A stretch of DNA of 64,000 nt from Botryotinia globosa (taxonomy: Eukaryota; Ascomycota; Leotiomycetes; Helotiales; Sclerotiniaceae), in contig RCSZ01000004.1 of NCBI GenBank assembly GCA_014898425.1, forward strand, positions 124,001 through 188,000, read 5' to 3'. The position numbers were made by a program, and so were the translations under genes. The first letter of the stretch is position 1; every line of letters begins with the position of its first letter. This document shows positions 50,175 through 61,814 of this stretch, one piece after another. The notes beneath the pieces were generated by a model. That model was not told the origin of the DNA and did no database searches. It saw nothing but the letters and a program-made list of their open reading frames with translations.

Positions 50175-50887
50175 ATGGTATGTGCTTTTACTTATCCCTC
50201 GTATTAAACTTTGTGGCACTTTGCTTTTCCAGATGATCATTTGGCTTTATACTCTTCTCTGCCTCTTCTCCTAATTCGCATTGAACATCTCCCTCAAAAA
50301 ACTCCGATCCCTATTCCAGTTTCTTAAATCCACAAACCCTCAAGCTAACCTTCCTCCCTAGGTTCAAACACCCGCCCAACGCAAAGCAAACCTCAAGTTC
50401 GCTGCCGTCAATGAGAACAAACAAGGAAAATCAGAAGCTCAATTGCAGAAGAAGGAGCTGAAGAAACAGAAGAGCCCTATTAGTAAGGGATGGTTATGTA
50501 GGTTTTGATTTCTCATCGAGTCTTTTTTTCATGGAAGGGAACAGGGAAATGAAATTGAGGGCTGCGGAGGAAAGGCAGGAAGTTCGGAGGACTGAGAAGA
50601 GGGGCGACTTAAGCAGAAGTTCAATTGGCATGGGAAAGGGGCGTTTCTCAATGGCTCATCGAATGGCCATCAAAGAAATTTGAGTGGAAGCAGAAGTCCC
50701 ATGGACAGAGAGGAACAAGCCATAATCCAGCGGAATGTGCATTATAGAGGAATCTTGAGAGATCTCACTATGCGCAAGACTCAAGCTAACAACCCACTCA
50801 ATAGACCTTTTCGCATTTATCCTCATTGGCGGATTATTTGTCGACCTCCTTTTCCGCGTAGTTTCCTATTTCAGCGGCGGTAAATAA
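50175..50887 (+). CDS. YSY6: Ysy6/RAMP4 (SERP1) ER stress-associated translocon protein
   Basis: Three coding exons, 50175-50177 (ATG only), 50362-50497 and 50805-50887, give 73 aa. RAMP4/Ysy6 proteins are small tail-anchored ER proteins associated with the Sec61 translocon. The spliced protein begins MVQTPAQRKANLKFA, the family's Q(T)P.QR.AN.KFA start. A Lys-rich linker with KKQKSPISKGWL leads into a single C-terminal membrane segment at about 47-68 (YLFAFILIGGLFVDLLFRVV) and the tail SYFSGGK. The first coding exon is just the start codon, followed directly by gtatgt; phases at all junctions close. Introns of 184 and 307 bp are long for this genome. No single ORF reveals the gene; it was found by splicing. 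Confidence 0.88.
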
Positions 50888-51644
50888 GCGCATCGCATTC
50901 TATCTTATTCAATTCATCTATTCGATTCTCGCGACCATATATGCCAACTAAAACGGAGCAACTAGGGATATGCATCATATACAACCCAGATCATGTCGCA
51001 GTTGGCGGAGGGCTTACGAGCTATCGATATTCTAGGGGTTGGAATTAGTCTGCAATTGAGAAAAGCAATTGCGAGATTTGTGGATGGGAGTTTTACCTGG
51101 GTCTCGTTTTGTTATTCCATTTTTTGTATCCATTAAAAGTTACCGGATTTCGATGGTCAAGGGAGGTTTTTTTCACATGGGATCAATATCAATGAATGAT
51201 TGATTTAGCGCTCCATATACTCTGTCATATCAATTGAACAAATATTAAGTTCGAAATGATTACTCTGGAACGAGAGTGCGATATGTCTCAAATACCATGA
51301 CATCTTTCATTTCTATGCACATATCGATTGGTGGTTTTGAAAGCCAATGATTTCGATATGCTCAGAATATGGATACCTGCTTGATGTCCACATACGGTTG
51401 TTGCTTTAAGAATTCTAGCTATACCTTGCATTAAGATACATTTATCTTTCATTTGCTGCTATCTATCTAGGAGTCGAGAAGATACAAGATGGGTAGAGAT
51501 AAACCCAAATTTTAGAACTCCCATAAGCCCAAAACGAGATGTAACATAAACAGTTGATCCATGGATATTAAGACTTTACTTCGTCAATCCAGCGAAACAG
51601 ATTACCTGCTCCTTTCTCGTTCGATTGCCCACTTGAATGTAGCC
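50888..51644. other. convergent intergenic region, no gene seen
   Basis: Lies between the 3' ends of YSY6 (+) and the nucleolar-type gene (-). No ORF of interest. Confidence 0.55.
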
Positions 51645-53866
51645 CTATGCGCCCAAGCCTCTCCTCTTCCCACCTCCATGTTTCATCTTCATCCCATAAT
51701 CATACTGTCTCTCCAACTCACTCTGCACTTTCTGAATATCTCCCTTACCCTTAGCCTCCATCCCCTTTCCACTGACAGCACCGCCCTTTCCAGCCCCAAG
51801 CAACCTCAAAAACTTGCTTTTCCTTTGCGCATCCCCATCTAGCGCATCTGCATTCCACTGAGCCGCTACTTCCTCGGGCTCTTCAGTGGGTTTGGACTTC
51901 TTCTTCGAAGATTCCTTTTCCTCCTTGGAGCGCTTGCGTTTTTTGCTTTCCTCTGCTACTGCTTCTGGTTGAGGAGTTTCCTCTTTGGCAACGATAGGGG
52001 TAGATTTGGCCGCCCTTTCAGCCTTCTTGCGGGCTTTCTTCTCCTCTTTAGTTTCCTCTATTGGTTCTGGGACTACGGGCAATGTTGGTTCATCGACGAC
52101 AACTTTTGCGGCCTTTTCGGCCTTCTTACGGGCTTTCCTCTCTACTTTACTCTCCTCCACTGCTTCAGAAGTTTCTTTCTCAACCTTTTCAGCCTTCTTA
52201 CGGGCCTTCTTCTGTTCCTTCGTTTCCTGCGGTTGATTTAGTGCCATTTCCAGACTACCCAATAAATCGACACCTCCCTCATCATCGTCCTCGTTGACGT
52301 CCTCTGTCGCAGGCGCAACTCCATTTTCTTGAGCTTTCTTGGCCCTCTCAGCTCTCCTTAATTCCTTCCTCGCTTTCCTATTTTGCTTTCTTTTCAAGTT
52401 TACTACTCCCAGCTTCGCCTCTTCTTCCTTCTTTGCCCTTTTTTCGGCTTTCTTTTCGGCTTTGCGCTTGATACGGGCTTCTTTCAATGCAGCCTTTTGT
52501 TCTTCGGTCATTACTTTTGGCTCTTTCTCATATACACCCATTATTTTCTTTTGTTTTCGTGTATCCTTCCTGGCGCGCTGTATTTCTTTTTTGACGATTG
52601 CGTTTAATTGGCTCTCATCTAGATTGAATCTGGGTTTCTGTTTCTTCTCTTCTAGTTTCTTGGCTTTGGTCTCCTCGGAATCTTCTTCGTTATCGCTCTC
52701 GGAGCCAGAATCGGAATCGGAATCGGAGTCAGAATCACTATTCGATTCATCTTCAGAATCAGAAGCTTCTTCATCATCCTTGTCATCATCGTTGTCGCCC
52801 AGAATCTCGTTCTTTGCTGCAATGGGATCGAAAACAACACCCATTTTCTGTGCGGTTCTTCTCTTCGCCTTCATTAACCTCCTAAATCTAGCTTCTTCCC
52901 TTTGCCTTCTCCTAAGATCCCTCTTTGCATTTCCAGCTCCTCTCTTAGCCATCGCGATCCTCTGCTCAATTTGCCCATCCGAAATATCCCATAATGCTAA
53001 CCAATTCTCCTCTCCTTCTGGTAGAGCGACTCCCTCGGGGATAATCGGTTTAGGTGGAACAGGTTTTGGGTCGTACATTTTTTTCTTCTTGAGTGCCGTC
53101 TTCGAAACATGTGATTTCTTCTCTCCGTCAAGAAGATGGACTCGTTCCGGATTGATACCTTCTGGCACAGCAGTATCTTCATTTTGGACCGACTGCTTTC
53201 CTTCGGCAAGTTCTTGTTTCCTCTCCAAGCTCTTCTTACTCTTCACGGTTCCATCTTCCAATGTAACTACCTCTCCCACATTAAAGGAAACCCCACTAGG
53301 ATCATGGACCGCGGCCAACTTCTGGGCTTGGTTGATGGCGTTCAAGCGAATCTTGTAACGTTCGACATCGATTGCGTGAAGACGATTTCTCTCCTTGTTC
53401 TTGTTGTATTTTTCTGAGTTACGAGTCTAGAGGCCCAAATTGAATCAGTTTCTTACACCCTACCAGCCACCATTAAATAGAAAGTCTTCGACTTACAGCT
53501 CGTCTAGTCATGATACTATTCAATTTTCTAGCCTTCTTTGCATCGGACTTGGCCTTCTTCTTCTCTTTCTTCGCCGCATCTCGTACTTCGCGCGCAATTC
53601 GCGATCGCTCCTCTATAGTCCCAGTTCATTAGGATTCTTTATCCCACTTCAAACGAGGCATACGCTTCTTGATTCTATGACTGGTACATATCCTAATGGA
53701 TACGCAAAGAACAAATAAACCTACCTTTAGTGTCTCCAATGACCTTCGGCTTTCCAGCGGAAAGAGACTTAGCTCTATAACCCGCGTCTCGCTTTTTCAT
53801 AGGTTGATCGAACTCATGAGTCTTATCCACTCCCCCGAGAGGAATGAAGTTCGCTGAGGTTGCCAT
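51645..53866 (-). CDS. lysine-rich nucleolar-type protein with C-terminal SMAP-like motif
   Basis: Three exons, 53866-53725, 53612-53497 and 53426-51645, give 679 aa. The N-terminus MATSANFIPLGGVDKTHEFD is followed by basic helices, then EKYNKNKERNRLHAIDVERY. An acidic Ser/Asp run lies at about 270-310. The second half is dominated by Lys/Ala/Glu-rich KKARKKAEK-type repeats predicted to be helical. The C-terminus has WNADALDGDAQRKSKFLRLL, resembling the SMAP (small acidic protein) motif found at the end of several nucleolar proteins such as KNOP1. The name is by composition and this motif; a role in ribosome biogenesis is inference. Exon phases agree and the start sits in good context. A 339-codon antisense frame over it is a shadow. 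Confidence 0.82.
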
Positions 53867-54284
53867 ATTGTCTATGTGTAAAAGAATTACACTCGGAGAA
53901 AATCTGGCAGAACGAAAGATTGAATTTTGAAATGCGATTGGGAATCTTTTTTTTTTGGCTGGATATTAGTCCGAGCTCTGTGCTCCGATAAGGATAAGGA
54001 TCGTAGTCACGTGTACTAGCCCCCCTTTCCTACCGGATAGATGCGCGAATCTGGATCAATGTAGGAATGTCAAGTAGCAAGACTATAATCAAAGCAAGGA
54101 ATTCTGCATACTTCAAATTCAATTGAGAGGGAAACAATTGGATACCTTGTACAAATACATTCACACAGATAACCTACAGAATTACATTGTGATCAAAACT
54201 CAAAAAAAATTAGGCCTTGACTACCTTTATGGTATCTGTTGCAAGCTCCATACGCCATTGAATGCTTCCTAAACTCTATGCATA
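53867..54284. promoter_or_regulatory. promoter region of the nucleolar-type gene, 3' flank of AP-3 delta
   Basis: About 420 bp between two minus-strand genes. It contains a T10 tract near 53949-53958 and no ORF. Confidence 0.5.
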
Positions 54285-57200
54285 TTACGCCTGTTCCATG
54301 ACCCCTTTTTCCACCTTTGGCTTCTTCTTTTTCTTCTTTGGCTTTACGACATCTGTAATCGTTGGAGCCATGGAAGTTTCGCCTTCACCTTCTCCTTCGT
54401 CGATTACAGTTTTCTTAGACTTCTTCTTTTTCTTAACCACTGCCGTCACTTCGCCTTCCACTGGTTTGGTCTTCTTCTTCATCTTCTTCTTCACCACCGT
54501 TCCTTCTGGTGGAACATCTTGTGCAGCGTGGATTCTCTCATTGGCTCGCTGCATCTCCAATCGAAGTCTTTCTACCTCTTTCATAGCTTTTACCATCTCA
54601 GCATCCTCTTTCTGCTGCCGCTCAAAGTCAATTCCGCTAGTACTGTCACCTTCAAGGGAGAATTGACCGATATGACTCGAGTCTACTTGTAAAAGGGATT
54701 GTTTCCCTTTTGTCATTCGCAGTTTGATAGGCCCATCAGTACTGTTCTCGGAATCGTTTGCAGGCGTAGAAGTTCCACTCAGGTTCAGAGTTTCATCAGC
54801 AGCCACTTGTATTCGTTGACGAGGCTTTTTCGAGGGCTTTTTAGTATTTGTTGTAGTTAGACTTGTCTTGCCCAGGTCTAGCTGCATGATTGGTATAGCA
54901 TCGATATCTAAATCTGGCCCATTGTTGTTTTGAATAATGTTATGAAGAGGCGTTGAAGTGCCAGAGATACTACCATCAGTCGGTGCGATATAAAAGGGAT
55001 CATCTCTATTTCTTTCAAGTCTTTCCGCTTTCCGTCGCGCAACGATATCTGGATCTAGGTATGACTCTTCGCTGCCTTGTTGATAAGACTGAGCAGTTTG
55101 GTCGGGACTTCCGCCAAGACGATTGATAGCAGGCTCATTCGATGAAATTGAAGTGAGTTCTGGTTTCTGATGATAATAGACTTCAAATTCGTCGTTTACG
55201 GGCTCATCGAAGGATATCATGTCTACATTGCGCAGTAGGTTGTGCAAATTTGGATTGATTGGCTGATCAAGATCCAAATTAGATGGCAACGGAACATTCT
55301 TCTGCGCACTGGCTGCAACAGAGTTTAATTCCTGCCCCCTGAATAGAGAAGGGAGTGCTTGTGTAAGTAAAAGTGGTGCATCTTGCTGAACCGATTCCGA
55401 GGACGGCTCTTGACCATTTGTCGCTTCCGCTGCCAACTTTAACAGCTCTGAAAATTCGACTGCCCTCTCCTGGACCTCTAAATCGGGGTGCATTGCTAGG
55501 GGTTCAATGGCATTTATAATGCGTGCCATTAACAGTGACATCATTGTCTTCCGTTCAACCGACCATAATGAATGCTCGTCATCGGCTATGATCGCAAAAA
55601 CCTTTGGCAATGCTTGGAGGTACACAATGAGACTCTCAGCAGAAGTTGACATCTTTGCAATATGCAGTAAGGCTGCCATTGTATTTTCCGGGGACTCCAG
55701 ATAAGAAGCGTACTCTCCAATCATCCATGATATCGGACGAAGTGCTCCGTTTCCGGAGCTAACTTGACTCGACGTATCGTTAAAAGCTAGGATCAGTATT
55801 GAATCAGCAGCCCTGGCCGCTTGAGATCGAACTGCTTTCACCTTGACGGCAACATTTCGCAATTCATCTCCAATTCTTTCAGAAATATCATCATCTGAGG
55901 ATTCATCCATTTCTTGCTTTGAGGTCGCATTTGTGATAGGAGCATTTCTGACGAGTTGAATTAAAATATCGATATACCAGTCGAAATCGACGAGATTAGC
56001 ATAATTGTTTATCGAGCACATTTGGAGTATTCTAGTTATGACATCCACCTTATAGTCGTCAGGCAATAACATATCTTGCGACGCCCCCCTATCAGACCTT
56101 ATGGCAACTTCCGGGGCCTCATCGTCTGAATCTGCTTCCGGTTCCATGTGACCAGCTGGTCGAGGATTTGAACTACTTGCAGGCACTGAGGGGGAACTTC
56201 GGAGTTGTCTCATCAATCTCCCAACGATCGACGTCAGATTGTCGCTGCTGACCATACCTACAACTAAGTCTAATGCGCGTAAGCGAATTGAGATATCAGG
56301 ACTATCAATACAGTCCATTATTACATCTTCTTGTTGAGCGACAAGAAATGGGTGAGTAATAACAATCTTGTTGAAAGCGAGTAGAGCGACATATTTTACT
56401 GTAAATCTTTAGCATCGATCTTTTGCTGAGGAACTCAAGACTTACGATTAGGATCTCCCTCGACCATAATCATACCCCGCAATTTGCTCACACAAAGAGT
56501 AGCTATTTCTTCCCCGCCTGCCGATTCCTCACTGTTTCCTAGAATTCCGCCTAATATAATGCCATTAATACACTCATATAGCAGTGACATTGCTGGAGTG
56601 GTTCGAATGATAGATGTAAGTGGTGGTAAAAGTTTTTTGACCAATCTTGGCTCAAGCGGAGTCAAGGTAGCGAACTAGATGTTTGTTAAAATATAGTTTT
56701 CTAGTACAAGATTTGAAACTGACCAACTTAATGAGTTTGATGGCCATCCAATTATTTCCACTATCAACAAGGAGCTCGAATAACCGCGGGGCGAGTGGTA
56801 AAAAGTCTTGAGGTCTCCGCCATCCCAATTCACAAACTACATTGACGATTGCAGCTGTAACACTTGGATCTTCGCCTTCATCCATCAATCGCTCTTTGAT
56901 TTTTGGCCACGCCGGACGTAACGTTTCTGGATAGACTAGAGCCAATCTATAAAGTGTAACAATAGTTTTCTTGCGAATCGTTGGATGGGAATGTGTCATT
57001 CGAGGTAACAAGTCTGAGAGGACCGATAGTGCAAGTGAAGGAGTAATGACATGCGGTAACGTTATGATTGGTAGAGACATTGTTGTCGGTGTCGCGGAAC
57101 TCAAATCCTATACATGCCTAAGTACAATACTTAAGAATCACTTGGAATATCATACCTTCTTCAAGAGATTTGTAGCCAACATCAGAACCTCAGTATCCGG

Positions 57201-57589
57201 TCGGAAACTCTGCACAGCGCCCAAATATCCGACTCGTTTCTGCAGGTATTTTGGCGAGGACATAACTTCGAGAACATGAAAGGAAGCCCATGACATATCA
57301 TGTCCAAACATTTCCAGGTAGACCAGTTTCAGCAAGGCCGTAGCCTTGAGGTCTGCGTTTTGTCCGTCAGTTAAAATGTACCCCCTTCTTCTGTCATAGA
57401 TTCTAACCCATGTCGGATCCTTTGATTTCCGCACGACATTCTTTCAAACTATTTTGAATATACTCCTTCTCATTGCCTTTGTGGTTTCGCAGACCTCGAA
57501 TGAGGTCATACAACGACTTTTCAAACCTGTTAAAGCTTTAGTACACTATCCTGAATGAAAGTATGGTTGTTCCGAGCAAAGGCGTACAT
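54285..57589 (-). CDS. APL5: AP-3 adaptor complex delta subunit (Apl5)
   Basis: Six exons joined: 57589-57588 (AT of the start codon), 57526-57408, 57352-57156, 57107-56724, 56674-56446 and 56398-54285; about 1014 aa. AP-3 sorts cargo from Golgi/endosome to the vacuole. The mature start MFEKSLYDLIRGLRNHKGNE is the classic delta-adaptin N-terminus. It is followed by SDMDLKATALLKLVYLEMFG, the SSPKYLQKRVGYLGA repeat region, HPTIRKKTIVTLYRLALVYP, and ECINGIILGG; the adaptin helical solenoid extends to about residue 560. A disordered hinge follows, with PDIVARRKAERLERNRDDPF, then a Lys-rich tail. Exons 2-6 close in phase and restore family motifs at each junction. The split start codon (donor gtacgc) is the weakest boundary. 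Shares its upstream region with EMC2. Confidence 0.92.
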
Positions 57590-58016
57590 CTTTGAGGGCT
57601 TATATTTGTATTGAGTGGTCCTCCATTAAGAAATTGGATTAGGGGAGCGTTGAATGCCGAGCAGATACGACGCGCATGACTTGAAGCTTTCTGGAATTTG
57701 GTGGAGATCAGAAATAAATGTGATTGTTCCAAAGCTGTAATGAGTTTGTTCTATGTTGACGCAAGTGTCCATTCGATACCCATCCCCCCACCAGCTTTAC
57801 ACCGCCCGCATCGATAAAGATATTAAGGCATAAACATCACATATAAGGCATAAACTTTGAGAAACGTCAAAACAGCCGTGAGAGCTAAACTTTATGTGGA
57901 GAGCTTTACAATCACAAGCTGTCCCTACTTTAATCGAGCTCACAACCCCGGATTTCCATACTGTACTCTTCTTCTTCCACAAAAGCCACATCTAGAACTT
58001 CCGAAATACCGCAATC
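57590..58016. promoter_or_regulatory. bidirectional promoter region APL5 / EMC2
   Basis: 427 bp separate the divergent starts of AP-3 delta (-) and EMC2 (+). No ORF that conflicts with shared promoter function; no motif I can name. Confidence 0.55.
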
Positions 58017-59140
58017 ATGTCCTCTGCACTCCTACACCCACCTGCACATCTCCCGCCAGCACTGGCCTTACAAAACTCTCAACAAGCTCCCTCTATATTG
58101 CGAAACACTCCTTCATCGATATCATCATGGTCCTTAAGCTCGATCTGGACAGCTGCGGAATCGCCAGAACTTTGGGCTACTTACGAAAACCTATTAATGT
58201 CATGCTTGCGAACTGGTGATGAGAAATCTGCGCAGCTATGCATCAAGCGACTCCAGGAAAGGTTCGGGGTTGACAATGAGCGGATTATGGCAATGAGAGG
58301 ATTACTCTGTGAAGTCAATGCAGAAGACAATGCAGCATTACAAAAAGTACTAGACGGATACGAACAAAACTTGTCGGACAATCCAAATAACGTGGTAAGC
58401 TTACTCGAACGTGTTGCCATACAAACACTTACTGAGCTGTGTAGCCTATCTTGAAACGTCGTATTTCGGTTCTCAGGTCACTTGGAAAAACCTCAGAGGC
58501 AATTACTGCACTCAATGAGCTGTTGGACTTATCCCCCACGGATGCAGAATCCTGGGCAGAGTTGGCAGATCTTTACGTTTCGCAGGGCATGTATCCACAA
58601 GGAATTTTTGCGTTGGAAGAGGTCCTGCTCATCACACCTAATGCATGGAATGTAGGCGACCTAATAACTTTCTTGGAAGCTGTAAATATACTAACAACTG
58701 AACTCAGATGCATGCCCGACTCGGAGAGATACTATATATTGCCGCGGGTGTGAATGATTCGAACTCGGACCGGTACCTTGCAGATTCTTTGCGAAGATTT
58801 TGTAGAAGCATCGAATTATGTGATGACTATCTTCGTGGATACTATGGCTTGAAACTGGTTGGTTCAACCTCTATTTTGACAAATCACTTCTAACCCACCA
58901 CAGGCTAGTAGTCAACTTCTCCGCAAGCCCCTAACAAGTCGAAACAGCAAACCAGATAATAATCTGCCCCTCCCAGATACAAAGACGGTCGAGAAGCTGA
59001 ATGAGACTGCTACATCTAAATTATCGGAAATCGTCCGACGAAGTGCTGCTAAAGAACCTGGCTGGGAGGGTTATGACGAAGCTTCCCTCATCGCCGCTCG
59101 TGAATTATTGAATAGAGATTCGGGTTCTATTACTCGTTGA
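58017..59140 (+). CDS. EMC2: ER membrane protein complex subunit 2 (EMC2)
   Basis: Four exons, 58017-58394, 58445-58651, 58708-58857 and 58904-59140, give 323 aa. EMC2 is the cytosolic TPR subunit of the EMC insertase, which puts tail-anchored and multi-pass proteins into the ER membrane. It shows TPR-type helices: CLRTGDEKSAQLCIKRLQER, the PILKRRISVLRSLGKTSEAI repeat, then LDLSPTDAESWAELADLYVS with QGMYPQGIFALEEVLLITPN, and ARLGEILYIAAG. The motif DAESWAELADLY is a hallmark of EMC2. Exon phases are all 0 and every boundary has GT/AG. The C-terminal tail has KEPGWEGYDEASLIAARELL. Length is normal for the family. Confidence 0.93.
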
Positions 59141-61814
59141 TATTCATAGAAATTGATCAGTTCTCAGAATGTGGAACATGCAAGGCACATCATCTTGATC
59201 CCGGAGATACAAGATCCACATTTTGGAACATGAATTCCCATGATTGTTTTCAACGTCGGATGTATGCACTCGCACCTTCAAAAGTGCAAGGTTCGATATG
59301 GGTTTTCAATTCGAAAATTTCTTCCATGTATAAATTACGGTTACGACTTGCATGACAATGTTACCGTTCAAATCCGTCATTTGAACTCATTTCAAATGTC
59401 ATGGGCTAGAATTGGACAATCGAAAGGTAGGTTACAAGCCCCTCCCGAGGTCGTGGCACCAGTAGGAGCGCATTCATGAATCTCGGTGCCCAATCATTGA
59501 ATTGGCGATTAGCTTTGCCACATTGGGCAAGAGGCTCGGAATTCTTGGGCATCTTTAGGCTGTTAAAAAAGGCGGTGACGAGATTTTTGTAGGCGGCTCT
59601 AATTATTTGAACCTATCCGAACCCGAAAGAAACAATTCAGAGATGAGTCTTTTAGAATCGTGACAACGCACGGGTTTCGAAGGCCTGGTATATGTAGATA
59701 GAGTCAGCCTTGAGGATGGACGATTACAGCTGACACGGCAATAATTCCTTGCTTTTTGTCCCGAATACTACACGAGTTGTATCTCGATTCTCTACATGAG
59801 AGTTTCCCATTGTCCAATCTGCTGTGCAACATGGTGGAGCCTTATTAGTTGTATATTTCAACATTCAAATATGCGGAAACATGATCAATCTAATCACAAG
59901 ACCAACAACTACACCAAGAGGAAAGGCTGAAGGAACCAACCACGCAAGCCCGAAATTCCAGAATCATAAAATCCAAAACCCCAAAGTGATAATTTTCCCT
60001 TTCGGTCCACAATTTGCGCAGGTATGCATGTTAAATTAAATAAATAAAAGCCAAACTCATGACTTTTCTGACACTTTCACACTTCCCACAAGAGCCCAAG
60101 GGCTTTGTTTTACCCCTTCATCAGCAGACGAAGCGAATTCGTACCGGAATCTTCCATCTTTACCCCCCCAATTTGAGTTGATCACTTCGTCCCCCCTAGC
60201 AACAGAGTACCATCCATCCATCCATCCATCCATCCAATATTTATTTGTCCTTCACATAATCACATTCATCGTCTCGTTGAAATAAGGTCTTCCGACGATT
60301 CCTCCCCACGACGGAAGACTCTCTCGTGAAAATAAGAAAGCCAAAATACACCAACCATCTCAGTAGAATAAACTACACGACATCATATCACATGGACAAT
60401 CTCTTTTCCCTCCTCTTTCATTTGATTTGAAATTCCCAGCAACCGAAAACCAAGTCAGCGGTACCGGAGGAATCATATCGACATATCGACATATCGACAT
60501 ATCGACATATCGACATGGCACAAAGTACCTACCCACTCACCGATAAAATCCGGGTTTGATTACATATTACCATTGCCATACAACTTAGCAGTTACAACTG
60601 AGTTATTACCCCTCAGCCTCTCAGGACCACCAGACGAAGAATTGGAAGGCCCGTTCTTTTTTCTCTCCAGGTGTTCCATCTATTCAATATTCAATATTCC
60701 CTGAATCCCCTCCCCTCTCTACACGGACCACGGGTGGACCATTTATTATCTTATCTTCGGCGACCCCTCCCTTGTGGACAAGTTGACAAGGAAAGAACGG
60801 TATGTTACAGCATTTCGATCTTCACACAAGTCAGGTGATTAATCTTTTCGGTTAGTTGAGAACGTAGGAAACAGTAGAAGGAATGAGAAAATGCTACCTT
60901 GGCTTGGAACTTTGGATTGGTTGACAGCGAATCATAAGAAATATACGCTAAAATATTAATATTCGACCCCTCGCAGCAGAAAAGGATCCGGGCAAGCTAC
61001 TCGTGGTCGTGGCTAGGTAGGCCACTGCTGCCGGTCTGTGCCTACCTACCTACCATCCATCCATCCATCCATCCACACTCTCACCCACTCACTCACTCAC
61101 CCACTCACTCACCCACTCACTCACCCACTTATATTATTACATCCATAATCCATTCAAGATCCACACACCACACACCACACACCACACACCACATTTTTGA
61201 TTTCTTGATTTCCCTTTCCCCTCCAAACCCTCTCTCAATCCTCAACCCTCAATCCTCACTCATCATCACATTCTTCCAACATAAACCGTACCGTTCGAAT
61301 AACAACACCGACAGTCGACAATCATCCATTTCATCAGTAGTGTTACTCGTGATATGAATATTCAAAGTATCACTAAACATCGCCGCTTACATCTCCGATC
61401 AACACAACCTTGGATTTTCATAAACTATCTTAGCCTACCCGTCGATTGATCAATACCAAACCACTAGCTAGTTAAGTTCGCGACGGCCTAATATTACCTC
61501 TTCACTCAAACTACCAAAAGTTTGACACGACGCCGTCCAACCTTAAAATTCAATCGAATTTAGTGCTTTGACGTTGAGTCGCTTCTTCGTCTGCGTCTTC
61601 TGCATAGAATTCATATAAACTCAACAGATTTTTCTGCAATACATTATCGGCAGTCCAATCCAGAACATTCTTCAAGAAGTTGTGACGTGGGACATAGCCT
61701 GGGCGAAGACTCCCCCCCTCCCCTTCACCATCCCATTGTCAAGGATATCTTCACTCCGACATTCTCGAATCGAGAGTCGTGGGTGGGAGATAATTCCTTG
61801 AAAGAGACATCCCG
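59141..61814. promoter_or_regulatory. intergenic region with short tandem repeats, leader of the coiled-coil gene
   Basis: No gene is supported. It contains CATC repeats (60215-60236 and 61053-61074), an 8-bp CATATCGA repeat, CACTCACTCACC repeats (about 61078-61130) and CACCACA repeats (about 61163-61192). The right part is pyrimidine-rich and looks like promoter and 5' UTR. Confidence 0.5.
60474..60516. repeat. CATATCGA 8-bp tandem repeat, about five copies
   Basis: Perfect tandem 8-bp units in non-coding DNA between EMC2 and the coiled-coil gene. Confidence 0.93.

Noticed and set aside
52339..53358. 339-codon plus-strand frame opposite the nucleolar-type gene
   Set aside because: Antisense shadow of a Lys/Glu/Ser-rich coding exon (gives Phe/Ser/Leu runs); the minus strand has consistent exons and a recognisable C-terminal motif.
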